From: Allium sativum
Lineage: Eukaryota > Streptophyta > Magnoliopsida > Asparagales > Amaryllidaceae
Assembly: GCA_030737875.1 (NCBI GenBank)
Contig: CM060926.1
Span: 318,468,922 to 318,532,921, forward strand
Length of the DNA stretch: 64,000 nt
Reading direction: 5' to 3'
Shown: piece by piece, positions 48,101 to 60,576 of the stretch
How positions within the stretch are numbered: the stretch's first letter is position 1
Layout of the letters: every line of letters starts with the position of its first letter
Made by a program: the position numbers and the translations under genes
Notes under the pieces: model-generated
What the model saw: only the letters and a program-made list of their open reading frames with translations
What the model was told of the DNA's origin: nothing
The model's database searches: none

Positions 48101-49190
48101 TAAATAATTGGATATGGTTGGAGAAAAATCTTCAGATGTTTGATATTAATTCAGTAGATGATAAATCTTATTATTTGAGGAATTTAAAAAGGTAATTCAC
48201 CATTATTCCGGGTATAATATGAGCTAGATGTGGAAATTTAATACTGAAGATAAGTTGATGGTATTTCTGTCCAGATCTAATGTCAAAGAGTTGAATAAAT
48301 CTTTTAATAAGATACGGGTTTCTCAACCTGATTGAAATAAGTTAGATAGAAATAATCTTCGATATTTGGGACAAAATTTCATGAAGTAAATGTATACTAT
48401 CTGAGGAATTTCGAAGATACTATTATATCGTTATTCCACTTATAGTATTCATTTATTATGAGAATTTATATCGAACATAAGTGGATATAATTTTCTGTGT
48501 AACTTATGATTCAAAATCGATTTGATCTGGGTTTTGTCGTTAAGTGTATCTTCAATAATATCATTATTGAAACCCAATGAGATTAAGTCATGGAAATTCA
48601 TATCATAAATGGGATAAAGTCAAATCTTCGATTCGAGGGAAATAAAGTAAGAAATTGAAGCGAAGGTATAATCTTTGATTTCAAAGAAGAGTTTAAGATG
48701 ATAACGAGATGTATGAAATTAAAGTAATTCAAATCAATGAGTCATAAATGAATTTATAACTATTTGGAGGAGATTTGAATTGAAAAGCTTGTGTGAACCA
48801 TAGCTACTGTTTTAAAGTACGCTTATTACTTGGAAAGAACGGGATCAAGTATATGTTCGAAAACCATTCCAAGTAATAATATGACGTTATGAAGCAACTC
48901 AAGACTTGGTAAACGACGAATGAAGCCAGGAATATTTAAATTGTTTAGATTGATTGCTGATGTCTTAGTTGGGTAGGCCACCCGATACGAGGTTATGAGT
49001 GGCATGAGACCTGAACATATTTGAATATTTTCGGGTTATTGTTCCGTTCAGACCAAGAACGGACTTGTATGGATGGTGTGTCTGATATTGAAATTTACCA
49101 CATAGCATTGATTTACGTTAATATACACATATATATATATGTATTAGATTTGTGGCAATATATTATCCTCATCTCTAAGTCATATGATGA
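45176..49190 (+). repeat. Element A 3' LTR (interrupted by H)
   Basis: Starts TGTAACATCCC after the polypurine tract. It contains a TATA box (45788-45795), a purine-rich leader-like block (about 46130-46620), then AT-rich sequence without genes to 49190. CCGTTCAGACCAAGAACGG at about 49049 is a landmark shared with C (8698) and D (21956). It breaks off where H begins. The 5' LTR start is outside the window, so LTR identity cannot be checked. The 92-codon minus-strand frame at 46148-46426 is over the leader and not accepted. Confidence 0.75.
45788..45795 (+). promoter_or_regulatory. TATA box of A 3' LTR
   Basis: TATATAAG in CCTATATAAGAACATG, 612 bp into the LTR, with a GC- and purine-richer leader downstream. 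Confidence 0.7.
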
Positions 49191-52017
49191 AACGACCCGA
49201 ACTTCCCCGGTCTCCGAAGAGGAGAGAAAGAACGAATTGTTTTGAGAACACGACAAAACAGAACGCATACAAAAGAACATTTCATTGTATATTACAACAA
49301 TGCATCAGATTACAAGAATATACAGAGTATAAATGAATATTACACAGAAATGTCGGAGATTTAAATTACATTTAAATACATCGCAGCGGAAAATAAAACA
49401 ATACACAACTAGAAGGAGATATACGGATACAAAGCTTTCCGGATATCGTTCCAGCTGTAAACCAGGATCCTGTGAATATAAATCTGCAAAACCAAAAATA
49501 CTAGCTGCCCGTGTCAAAATAGGGGCACCCAGAGTTTAGGTTAAAACAATAAACTCCAGGTCAGTCATGTGACTGGTGTGAGAACTAAAACAGTTATTAA
49601 TCTTTATTTTAAATCATTAGGTAAATCAAGGGACCACGCCGTATAACACGGAACGGGTTTCCTCCCAAGAACACAAGTGCATAAAACAACAGCGCAATGC
49701 TAAATAAAGAAAAATGAAGCTATTATAAGACCCAGTTCCCATCACACAATGCAACGCAAGCCGGAGGATAGGGTTTTTACCTTATAATAGCCAAGAATGC
49801 TTGATACGTTTAAAACAAATCATTTTGATAGTACTATAATAAGTGCATAGTGTATAAAACAACTTCAAATCATAAGTATCAATCATAGGCGACATGAGCG
49901 TCCCATGCCACTATGTCGCCATATATAGGTTTACAAATAAAACCGCAAATGGCACGTATTTGGAAATTGGATTTCCATCTATGAACCGAGGCCAGGGATC
50001 GTCCTCTACCGATTCGAGACTGTCTAGCCCGAGTCTCAGGCAAGCGCGCAGACAAGCCTTGGATCGTCAGGGCTGGTCCACCGATCTGGATTATTATGCC
50101 TGAACACTACGTTTCCCCTCCCTTTGGGGCGTAAATGAGCCAACGAATGACTCCATCGGACCCGGATCGTCCGATCAAACCGAGGCGCCTCGCAACAGCA
50201 ACAACCACACAGGTGAAAAGTATATAAATGTCAGGGCTGGTAGGTCGCTGACACCACCCTAGCTAGAAAGAAACGCATGCTCTCCCTGAGGTCCTCTCCC
50301 GTTTTTAGTTCACAACCGGGGTGCGAGGCTCGCGAATCAACGTTACACAAAGCTATGCCACACAGGATGTGCTTTGATCATCAACACAAGACTTTGCTTT
50401 TCAACAGAAGCCTCGATCAATTGCATCTTAGCATGTCACACAGGCAATTCACTCCATGCGTTTGATATCTATCAGTATATAACCCCTGAGCTCGTACGTC
50501 TCAGAGAAGGGCGTTAAGAAAGAGAATAAATTCTCCGCCGCCAAACAGATATATATTTAATAGAGATCAATCACCCAGACTAAAATCTAATGTCAGACAC
50601 ACAATCCATTTACAAGTCCGTTCTGGGTCTGAACGAAACCGGAGGCACCTAGTACCCCGCATATCCATCGATCTCCAAGTACGTCTGGACGATCACCAAC
50701 TATTTCCATTTTCTTGGGTGTACAGCCCAATCAAGATCATCAGTAATCACCCCAAACGACGTGAAGACCTCTGGTCTTCGACCATCGTCTTCATCTTCGA
50801 CTTATCGTCGTATCAGTTATTCAGAATGGGATAAACCCGGTCTTCCCGAATAACTCGCGTATATTTTAAATAAGTGTTACACAAACACAACATACGCCTC
50901 ATTCCAATTCATCAGTCACTAACCGTAAATTAATCAAGAGAATAATTCCCCAAATATTAACCCCGAAGGCCGAGACCAACATCAGATCAATATCCAGGAA
51001 AACATTCTGCTTAGCTAACCGACAGTTAGTTTCTAAAATTCACATTCATAGGGAAAGGTTCCCATTAATTTTATCAAAGATGAATTCCTTGAATTTATTC
51101 TTTAATCTTCTTTTGAATTTTGATTCAACTAGTCGGGATTAACGAACCTTACCGAAGTAATCATTTGTTTTAATTTCCCAATCCCAACCTATTCATCCCA
51201 TGAAGTAAAACTGGTAATACTTCATATCTAACACCACGGTGTTATCGGTAAATTCAATTACCATTTCACGTTCAAATCTAATTAAAGATTTAACTATCGC
51301 CTGGAGTAAAACTGGTGATACTCCATTCTCGATTATTTCAATCTAATTAAAGATTCATTAAAACTCCACCTAGTTTTAATCTTAAACTGGGTTAACGAAT
51401 CAGTGTCATTTAAAACACAGTTCACGATAAACCCAAAATCACATTCCATTAATTATCGGGTTAAAGAACGAGTGTTATTTAAAACACTGTCCACGATAAA
51501 CCCAAAAATCAATATCAATTCAATTCCAATTAAATATCATTTAATTGGTACACTTCATTAAATCTAAATAAAAAGATTTAATCTTTTCTCAACTGGATTC
51601 AAGAACAGTGTTAGTGAAGACACCACTCACGACAAACCCAAATCACATTTGATATTCAATACGAGGCTCTGAATAGAAAATATATCGGTTTATATTCAAT
51701 ATCAAATTCTACGATTAACAAATTCCAACATCGAAATAATCCAAAGACAATTTCGATTCAAATCCATTCCAATATAATTATTGGAAATTCTGGTTATTTT
51801 CAAAACCATTTCTAATCCAGTTTATTTATTTTAAAAATAAATAGAATTATAATTCTAGTTCAAAACTAGTTCATTTCGATAAAAATCTACTTTTATATTT
51901 TCAAATATGGAGTATTTCATCCCAATTCTTTCTAAATCATTTCTTATGATTTTACACAAATTATTAATATTTTTAATAATTTTATCAAGGCCCGTACGGT
52001 CGATTTCCATCAACGGC
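49191..52017 (-). mobile_element. Element H: minus-strand Ty3-like LTR, related to C (partial)
   Basis: Begins (+ coordinates) TGAAACGACCCG and is the reverse-complement relative of C's LTR 3' half (about 7500-10090): shared landmarks include ACATTTCATTGT, the hairpin module, GACCACGCCGTATAACACGG, GGTAGGTCGCTGACACCACC, and TCCGCCGCCAA. It is interrupted at 52018 by I, at the point equivalent to about 7498 in C. Its other end and TSD lie outside the window, so solo LTR versus full element is open. No gene. Confidence 0.85.
49506..49580 (-). other. Candidate three-hairpin RNA module (H)
   Basis: In + coordinates: TGCCC (49506-49510) with GGGCA (49523-49527); GAGTTTA (49532-49538) with TAAACTC (49550-49556); CAGTC (49562-49566) with GACTG (49571-49575). 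Confidence 0.6.
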
Positions 52018-52363
52018 TGTAACGACCCGGATTTTCAACGACTTTGGTTATCGACATAAGCACGATGTCGATAACCAAAACATCGAAAAATCCTGGTAAT
52101 TAGTGAAAGAAATTAGAGGGTGAGAAAAGATAAGATAGAAACTTAGAATAGAAGAAGAAGAACACAACATCAGAGTAACACGAATCTCACAGCGGAACGA
52201 ATAACATATAATAGATAACATATCCTTGAAATAAATCATTATATGTATACAATACATTATCAAAGTACAACACTTACAACACAGCGGAAATAACTATAGT
52301 TATATGATCCTGAAGCCTCCTGCTCCAAGCTCTTCCAGTATCTGTAAATCCCGACTACTTGAC

Positions 52364-52440
52364 TGCCCATACAAATTTAGGCACCCAAGAGTTTAAGGAA
52401 AACAACAAAGTAAACTCCAGGTCAGTCGTGGGACTGGTGT
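52364..52440 (-). other. Candidate three-hairpin RNA module (I 3' LTR)
   Basis: TGCC (52364-52367) with GGCA (52380-52383); GAGTTTA (52389-52395) with TAAACTC (52411-52417); CAGTC (52423-52427) with GACTG (52432-52436). The copy in the 5' LTR is at about 60925-61001. Confidence 0.6.
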
Positions 52441-53984
52441 GAGTAAAACAGTTAAAAACAGTTGAACAAGTAAACGATATCTCATAAGACCACGCCGCAT
52501 AACGAAACGGGTTTTTCCCTTATGAGAATCCAAATATCTTTATATTAAAAACCTTTTGATATTATATTAATGTCTATCAACCACAACTATAATAATCATC
52601 TAGTAGAAACGCTTTCATCTCACGTTCTACATATATAGTATATAATCAAAACCGCAAGCACGTATTGTGTAATGGATTTCCAACTATGACAAGGTATGGA
52701 ACCACCTTTCGCTCGTGTACCTCTAGAGAGGAATACACTAGGTTCAACAAGAACATCTTGCAACCCGGCCACACATGACCGACCACTCATTTCGCTTGAG
52801 CGTATCAAATGTATATCACCAACAGTTGGGATCAACAACCGTTTCCCGAATGGGACAGCATCAACAATAGATTTTTAGAAGTAAATGAAACTCTAGATCA
52901 GGTGATTATACACCCTACTTCGGTGCGACCGACTTAGCCATGCTGCTGCCCGATTTCTGTCATTTACCGGTTGTGAGGCTAGAAGCTACGCTTTATCATC
53001 ACACCAGATTCACTTTGAATGCCACATCATCAAATCCATCAAATCACCGATTGACGTCCTCAACAATACATTATGTGTTAGCTAAAGAAGTTTCCTTCAC
53101 CGCTTCCACTCTTGGTACGGTTGGAGAAATCAATATATGTGATCGTCTAGAAATACTCTGTCAGACATCCGTCCATACAAGTCATCCAGGAACAGGATGA
53201 ACCGAAGGCACTATTCTGTAAACAGGATAGCCCTTGCATAACTCCGTCTTCAATTTCCTTTGGCATATATGATTCGCAACGCTTATGCCAATAAAGAGTG
53301 GTTTTTTGGATAATAATCCAACCGGTCTCTCCATATTAACAACGTTAAAATGGTCAAAACTTCGATAGTCTGTGATTTAACTATCGAATAAAAACAAGTG
53401 TGCAAACAACGATATTATTTCCAAATGGAAATTTATATCAATCAAACATCATTCAACATTTATCTCTTTATTTCATAAATTTATTTATCTCATGATTTCC
53501 TATATTCAATATTTCTTATTTTCTAAATTTGGAAAATATACGTTATTAACAATGGAAAACATTTCCATTTCTTGTTTTCTTTATTAGAAAACATTTCTGG
53601 TTTCTTATTTGGAAAACCTTTCCAAATCTTCTTTATTGGACTTAGACAAATGTTTAAACAAACCATCGCGATGCCAACTCAAACCATTTCCTTTACTGCC
53701 GAACCTTAACTATTCCTTAGTTAAAAATGAAGCCAATCAAGTTGCAGTAGAACTACCTCTCAGACCTTAACTGAACAACACTTCTAACTTTGAAATTGGC
53801 AAAGTTCACTTTATATTCCTTTTACTAACTTCCTTACTTAACCCTCCTTCGAATAGCTATATTTGATTTGACTCTTTTCACTTAACTCTATTCGATTAAC
53901 CCTTATAAATTAACTCTATTGGACTAACCCTATTGGATTAACTCTATTTGACTAACGCTATTGATTTACTCATTCACTTACTCC

Positions 53985-54200
53985 TTTCGAATACTATATT
54001 CGATAACTCCTTTTTCTTTCTTCGAATAAACTATATTCGATTAATTCATTTGCTTCTATTCGAATAAACTATATTCGTTTTACTCTTTTTACTTTCTTCG
54101 AAAAAACTATATTCGATTAATTCATTTGCTTCTATTCGAATAAACTATATTCGATTAACTCTTTTACTTTCTATTCGAATAAACTATATTCGATTAACTC
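53985..54200. repeat. TTCGAATAAACTATATTCGATTAA-type repeats in I LTR
   Basis: Self-complementary units (TTCGAA and TATATTCGA words) repeated about every 35-40 bp. The 5' LTR copy (about 62550-62760) lacks part of the array, so it varies between the LTRs. Confidence 0.75.
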
Positions 54201-54229
54201 ATTTTATTTTAACTCTAATCGATTAACTA

Positions 54230-54470
54230 ACATCGATTAACTCCTTTTAACTTCTCTAATCGATTAAACTAACATCGATTAACTCCTTTTAACTTTAACA
54301 CTAATCGATTAACATCGATTAACTCCTTTTAACTTTAACACTAATCGATTAAACTAACATCGATTAACTCCTTTTAACTTTAACACTAATCGATTAAACT
54401 AACATCGATTAACTCCTTTTAACTTTAACACTAATCGATTAAACTAACATCGATTAACTCCTTTTTGAAT
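54230..54470. repeat. 45-bp minisatellite in I 3' LTR
   Basis: Units of CTAATCGATTAAACTAACAT, CGATTAACTCCTTTTAACTT and TAACA, each with two ATCGAT palindromes. Counterpart in the 5' LTR at about 62765-63020. Confidence 0.88.
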
Positions 54471-56373
54471 AAACTATTTATTTGTAAAGATTTACTTTTA
54501 GTAACGGTTCTTCACTTTACAAATGATTTCCCTTTTATAAAACTCTATTCGTTTTAAAAACATTTTTTTCCCTTTTTATTTTCTTTTGAAATATTTCCTT
54601 TTATAAAATCTGTTGATTTTATAAAATCCCTTTATTTCAATATACATTGAAATAATTCTTTTTACATCCCAGGGTCTTTTATGATATTTAAAATATCGAA
54701 TAAAAATGATCAACATCATTCCAACACCCATAATCCATAACAGATTATATAACACATCATATATCACAATATATGAAAACAGTAAAATAAATGTTGAGGA
54801 ATCCAGTTGGATTCCTCCAACCTGTTTCCCTGCATCACAGATGTTAAATAATATAGATAACATCACTTTCAGTTCCATATGATATATTCTGTTAAACAGA
54901 ATCAATATAGAAATTCAACTAACTGACTAGCAGTTCAATCAAATAGTCAACACACAATCAATCAGACAGTTTCTAATAGTTCTAAAAATACAACATGAAA
55001 TTATAAACTGTTCAAAGTTAGTGAGATTTACTCACATTTGCGCGTTAGCCGTTAAATAACGGTTTGCGTTAGTTGATTCTGACCATACAATTTATTCTGC
55101 TATAAATCCAAATGAGCACCAGATCACCTCAACCCTTTCCATTTCGTAGCCTTCTTTGATATGGTTCCGACGAATGTTGTTTCGTGGAATTCCATTTGAT
55201 CTCAGCCCATACGTACGTCAAAAACCTAACCCACAACCAGATAAAAACCCTGCTCCTATATCACCATCTTCAACTAACTCGCGAGTCATGAAACGTAATA
55301 CGTTAACCGTAATTGATAATTTGACAGTAGGTGGATGCTGCAACTAGTTCAATATTTCCTAAACCATGCAGTGAGATTCTTCTTCCTTAGCAATATCATG
55401 TTTCCCACTCTGCATCTTCACTGTCATCGGCCCAAACTCGTTTCTAAAACCCCTTGGAAAAACAAAATGGGTCTGCCCCTTTTAATCCCCTTTCTTCCCA
55501 TCCCAGGACTTTTCTTCACCAGCAACGGTCAGCCTTTGGTTTCGTCATACTCCATCTTCCTTCATTAGCAACAACAAAAATCACGATACCCAGGTTGACC
55601 CTCTCGTTTAATTCCACCTCGCAAATCCCTTCTCTAATGTACCCAAAAGCAATGAACGGATCCAGTAAAACACTCATGCCATTACCACATCATTTCTTCA
55701 CTTCCATTACTATATAATAATAAGGTTTATAAACCAACCAAACACCACAAGATTAACAGTTAATATTTTTGTTAATTCTTCCTTTCAGACTCGCTCACGC
55801 TATCCTCCTTTTTGTTAAGGATTACCGGTTGTTTGATACTTTCTGATATCTGCGATAGCTATTGACAAACAACCGCCTTCTTTGATTGATCACCCACGGC
55901 CCCTCCCATCACCGGAGTTCAGTCAACACCTACTGCGACGATCCCTATCTTCCTGGATTCACACCCTGACTGGCGTCGTCACCTCTGGTGGACTGTAGTC
56001 CCTGAACGAGCATGAAATCCGAACTCATCCTTCTAATAAATCCACACGCCGTCGCTCACGCCTGAGCCACCAGAGTTCGATCGTTCGTCACTGAGATGAG
56101 TGCTTCTCCTTCAGCTTCATTTCCCCCTTGGTCTTGACCCCCATTGATAACCCTAGCTCCGGCAAATCGAAATGACTTGTGATGCCTATGTGCTCCAATT
56201 ACAGGCGATTCCCGATGTTAGAACTCATCGTACCCGTATGTGTTTGTAGCCCTCACCATCTTTTGATTTGATTTTTGAGGATGATTTTGTTCACTGAAAA
56301 ACGAAATCGATGGCGGCTGAAATGCTTCTGACCTCTGTGAATAAAACGTTTAGGTTTAGGAAAGGAGTTCGGG

Positions 56374-56381
56374 TATTTATA
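56374..56381 (-). promoter_or_regulatory. TATA box of I 3' LTR
   Basis: Minus strand CCCTATAAATACCCG, a strong TATA box. GC-richer leader-like sequence lies downstream on the minus strand (56340 down to about 55100). Confidence 0.75.
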
Positions 56382-56814
56382 GGGAATTTATTCTGATTTT
56401 CTATGATCTGATTCTTGTGGTTAGGAATTCATTTCGTGGTAGCTATGAAGAAAGAGATGTGGGCTTCTTTTTGTCCAAAGGGAATAAGGATTTTAAATAT
56501 TTTAAAAGGGAAGTTATTTTGTTAAATAAGTTTTTGGGATACCCTATTTCATAAAATTCCTTTCACACACAGACTGAAATAAAGATACCGTTGTATTCAG
56601 TGAGGTGCCTTGATCCTAGAAATATAATAATATCGGTAGTTCAACTCATTTTGTGAAACCCCAAAATCGCTGATACAGGGTGCAAAACACTCCAAATAAA
56701 AAGTTGCTTATTTAATTAATTAAAAATTACAATAAAAATCAAAAAATTAAATTATCACTATGTCTCAAAAGAACCTTGTGTAAATTCAAACCCGATCTCT
56801 AGTTATATCGAATA

Positions 56815-57040
56815 AACCGTTACGGTCGATAAACGATTCTATAGCGACTATTATAAAATTTGATTTGGACATATCTCAAAATCTACCCGACGAAATCCAG
56901 ATTTTTCTCTTCTACTAGAAAGATATACTCCACCAGCTCCGTACGTTTCTTATTTCACAGAAATCCGATTTAAAACGAATCATGTACATTCAGTTGAAGT
57001 TCAAATCGCCAGTTTACGAACTGCAGCGCCATTTCGAGCT
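56815..57040 (-). other. Shared LTR-start module (I)
   Basis: On the minus strand: ATGGCGCTGCAGTTCG, TGTACATGATTCG, TGTGAAATAAG, ATCTTTCTAGTAG, GATATGTCCAAATC, ATAGTCGCTATAG. It is the most diverged copy but keeps the order of landmarks. Confidence 0.55.
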
Positions 57041-57325
57041 CGTTTATAATTATATTATAAACTATACGTTCAATTGTCGACGATTGAATATATTCGTTAT
57101 TCAAATTCAATTCCAAGCTGAATTAAATATCACAGATGATCCAGTTCACACCATATCGTCATTTCGACCAATTCTGATTATTTCAGAATTAAATATATTA
57201 TTTAATATATTATTTTAATTAAATATTTACCATTATTTAATTCCTCGGCTATTAAATTCACTATATCACCATTTATATAATAAAATAAACTAATCATAAT
57301 ACCCCTGCCAATGCGGGTCATTACA

Positions 57326-57338
57326 ATCTTCCCCACTT
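57326..57338 (-). promoter_or_regulatory. Polypurine tract and pol-tail remnant of I
   Basis: Minus strand AAGTGGGGAAGAT lies directly before the LTR start TGTAATGACCC. Upstream the minus strand reads SNFEDEII then a short divergent end, matching B's SNFKDEII at the same place. Confidence 0.75.
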
Positions 57339-57617
57339 AAAAATAATTTCGTCCTCGAAATTGCTAAAAGGTAGAGGACGACCCTATCGACTGGTTAGAA
57401 CACATTTGTTCACTTCTTAACTTCAGTTTCAACTGAACCAATTTAATTTCAATTAAATTATTGATTAATTCCTATCAACGAAAATTTTCAAAAATCCTGA
57501 AAATTTTCTAACTCCTTATTCTTCGAAAAATTTCGTCAGCGCCTCCTTTGTACTGGTCAATACGTCAAACCACTACTCGCCTCTCTGGGCCATCTCCATC
57601 CCAAAAGAAAATCAAAC

Positions 57618-57629
57618 AGCCAAGCGGCT
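57618..57629 (-). other. AGCC/GGCT hairpin (I, copy a)
   Basis: AGCC-AAGC-GGCT in + coordinates (minus strand AGCC-GCTT-GGCT), identical in arms to the second hairpin of C. Confidence 0.5.
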
Positions 57630-58838
57630 TGCCTATTCGGGTCATCAAAATCTCATACCCAATGGAAATATAAACTTGTACCTTTTGTCGGCATATCATT
57701 ATATCCTTTCCACCTGTTATCAATTTAGCGGATACCCGGGTCATCCCTATCAAATTCTGATCTGCTTTTATCCACAACACAACATTCGTTTTAACCAAGC
57801 CAAATCCCATTTCAACTCGAGTTTCTTCTCGATTCCCAACTCTTAACTTGATTATCACATTACACTTCAAATTTGAATCTCCCAAATACAATTTGTCTCG
57901 ATATCATTCTAATTCAATCTCAGTTACCACTTTACTGGCCTTACTTTAATTCAAATTTGCTTTCAAAAATTTCTGTTAAATTTGCTTTTAATTTAAACAG
58001 TCTTTCCCTGGGAGTTTTTAAACAATTTACTTTTATCAAAAATCAATTTTCCTTTTTGAAATTCAACTGAGCCCTTAATCAATATTCCATTAGTTAAATC
58101 GCTCCTCTATTTCTTTATCAATATTTGTTAACCAAATATTTGTAATAACCATATTGGCCCTTTTATGTTATTGGGAAAACATTTCTGAATATCGCCTTCC
58201 TTTATTTTCTAAACTTTAGAAATTATATGCTATTTATAATTGGAAAATATTCCAATTACTTATCTCTCTTCCGATCTCGTTTATTTCCATACTTAGGAAA
58301 TATTCTTTATTCTATTTCCAAGCTTACACTTATTTCGGTTAAAACGGATGTTGTGTAAAACATCGTTACGACAATCCAAATACTATATTCAACTAACTCT
58401 TATTCAACATTGATCTTCGAGCCTGAAATCTTACTATTTATTTGTTAATAATGAAATCAATCAAGTTGGGGTATAACTACCTCTCAGACCTTGACTGAAT
58501 AACATTTATAACATCAAAACAGATATGACTACTTACTCGATTAATCAACACCATACAACTACTTCTTCACTTTCAAACACGTATACGCTTCCTCCTTCTA
58601 TTCTTACTAGATTTGATTCTTATACTTCCTTTTTGATTTTACTATTCTATTTCTAAGTTCGTTTCCTTATCGACTTCTATATATATCGATACGTTGATTT
58701 CTAACTATCAAATTATCTTAAAAATATTCTAACTCTTTAAATTCCCGGAAAAATTCGCCATAACCTCCTTTGTTCCAGAAGCATCGGGATATTTCAAATA
58801 GCCTCCCATGGCCCTCACCAATCCAAAAGAAAAAGAAA

Positions 58839-58862
58839 AGCCAAGCGGCTAGCCGATACGGC
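58839..58862 (-). other. Twin hairpin (I, copy b)
   Basis: AGCC-AAGC-GGCT (58839-58850), then GCCG-ATA-CGGC (58852-58862). The second stem uses other bases than in C but still pairs. Confidence 0.5.
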
Positions 58863-59089
58863 GCATAAATCTCATTAATTAAATACATACCTTTCGTCGA
58901 GCATTCTATTTATATACCTTCATACCTTATCCATACCTATCTCATATATATCCATACATTTCTAATTCATTCCAACTTAATCCAATCGTTTTAACTTATT
59001 CCGTTAAGTGATTTTCAAATTACTGGTTTGCCCATTTCACCTTCATATTTGAGTATAACATGTTCAAATATATTTTAACTTGTTTATCA

Positions 59090-59540
59090 ACTAATTGAAT
59101 TCCTTTTCAATTCTATTTGAATTTCCTATATTCAAATTCCATTTCAATTCTCTTATTCAAATTCTATATTTGAATTTCATATTCGAATCTACTTGAATTC
59201 TCTTTATTTCATTTTAATTCCCTTTGAATCTTCTATATTCAAATTTCAAATTCAACTCTATTTGAATCTTCTACATTCAAATTTCATTTTCAATTCTATT
59301 CAAATTCTATATATTCAAACTCCCTTTGAATTTCTATATTCGAATCCTATTATTACTCTATATGAATTCTATATTCAAATTTCATTATTCAAATCTTCTT
59401 TATTCAAATCTCATTTGAATTTCTATATTCAAATCCCCTTTTGAATTTTCTATATTCAAATCCTCTTTGAATTTTCTTATTCAAATTCTATGTTTGAACT
59501 TCCTTTATTCAAATTTCTTTTCAAACTTTCTTTATTCATT
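59090..59540. repeat. Low-complexity TTCAAATT/TTTGAATT tract
   Basis: Degenerate repeats of TATTCAAATT and CTATTTGAATT words of mixed period in the interior of I. The 83-codon + frame across it (59193-59444) is a repeat artefact. Confidence 0.75.
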
Positions 59541-59890
59541 CTTTACATAAGTCTCGATTTCAATTTCTTTTGAAATCGATATTTCTACCTTTGGAAAATA
59601 GATTTCCCTTTCAATTTCACACTTGTATTTTTATTTCTGAATTACCCAATGATAATTCTTTTCACTTCATTTATAAACTTCGTTTATAAAAGAACTATTT
59701 ATAAACTTCGTTTATAAAGGAACTTCTCGTTTTATTTCTTTTAAAACAAGTTAATATTTCAAATCTATTTCAAAATTCAAATTCTATATTTTAAATTCTA
59801 TTTTGAAATTCAACACACTTGTCTTTCCCAAAACAAATTCAAAATAGTATCTTTGGTAGTAATTCGTCACTTACAACTCGAAAATGAATA

Positions 59891-59915
59891 CTGTTGATGC
59901 AGCTGTCATCATCAG
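59891..59915 (-). other. Candidate leader hairpin (I)
   Basis: CTGTTGATG (59891-59899) opposite CATCATCAG (59907-59915), eight of nine positions paired, loop 7 nt. Confidence 0.5.
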
Positions 59916-60562
59916 AATCTATTTTCCAGCAATCGAAGTGAGTTCAATACTATAAAACCATTTTTAACCTTTTCCACTTTGAAATTCATTTCAAAATATA
60001 ATTCACAATGTTTGTAAAACAATTTAAAATCTCCCAGGATCTTAAATTTTCCTTATTTTTAATCCAAATCCATTTACAAACACTTATTCAATTCTGCAGA
60101 ATTCTAACTCAATTTCTGGTTTAAAATTTCAGATTTAACTCATCTGATTTCATGCATTTCACTTATATGAACTCTGATTGGTTATTTACATAACCATTTT
60201 ACTTATAATCTTACTCGATTATAATTACACCCAATATATCCGCTATATTAAAATTTTGATATATATATCTTCTCTATGTCAAGATATACCTTGGGTAAAC
60301 TTATTTTAATTTACTACATTTCAAAACATACCGTGCCGACCCATCGTATTCGAGTGTTTAGTAACTCCTACCGATATAGTGGATCAAACTGATCGACCAG
60401 AACTCATAAACAACTCAACCAATGAATCTCCACAATATAAAACAAATTTTTATATCAATAACAAATACGCTCACTCGTATATATACACTCAACTCAATCT
60501 AGGGTATTACTAACCCTATCTCTACTGAGTCACGCCACAAAGCCAAGTAATTCTTAACTTAA

Positions 60563-60574
60563 GCTCTGATACCA
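60563..60574 (-). promoter_or_regulatory. Primer-binding site of I
   Basis: Minus strand TGGTATCAGAGC, two bases from the 5' LTR; complementary to initiator Met-tRNA. Confidence 0.95.
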
Positions 60575-60576
60575 AC

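Larger units (their letters stand above)
52018..57325 (-). repeat. Element I 3' LTR
   Basis: From TGTAACGACCCGG to GGGTCATTACA. It contains the hairpin module (52364-52440), TTCGAATAAACTATATTCGA repeats (about 53985-54200), a 45-bp minisatellite (54230-54470), a leader-like block (about 55100-56340, minus strand), a TATA box (56374-56381) and the shared LTR-start module (56815-57040). The 109-codon minus-strand frame at 54576-54905 recurs in the other LTR (63127-63456), but only because the LTRs are near-identical; it has no recognisable domain. Confidence 0.94.
57326..60576 (-). mobile_element. Element I interior, non-coding, partly duplicated
   Basis: 3,251 bp. It carries two copies of the pre-polypurine block (about 57490-57735 and 58715-58920) with LTR-like text between them (about 58150-58690, which recalls 53510-53800). 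From 59090 to 59540 it is low-complexity TTCAAATT/AATTTGAA sequence. The leader near 60340-60560 matches that of B. Frames at 57565-57891 (-), 57873-58070 (+) and 59193-59444 (+) show no known domain and follow repeats. Confidence 0.8.

Noticed and set aside
54576..54905. 109-codon minus-strand frame repeated at 63127-63456
   Set aside because: LTR copies are near-identical so the frame is shared passively; no family resemblance was seen. Kept only as a note in the LTR entry.
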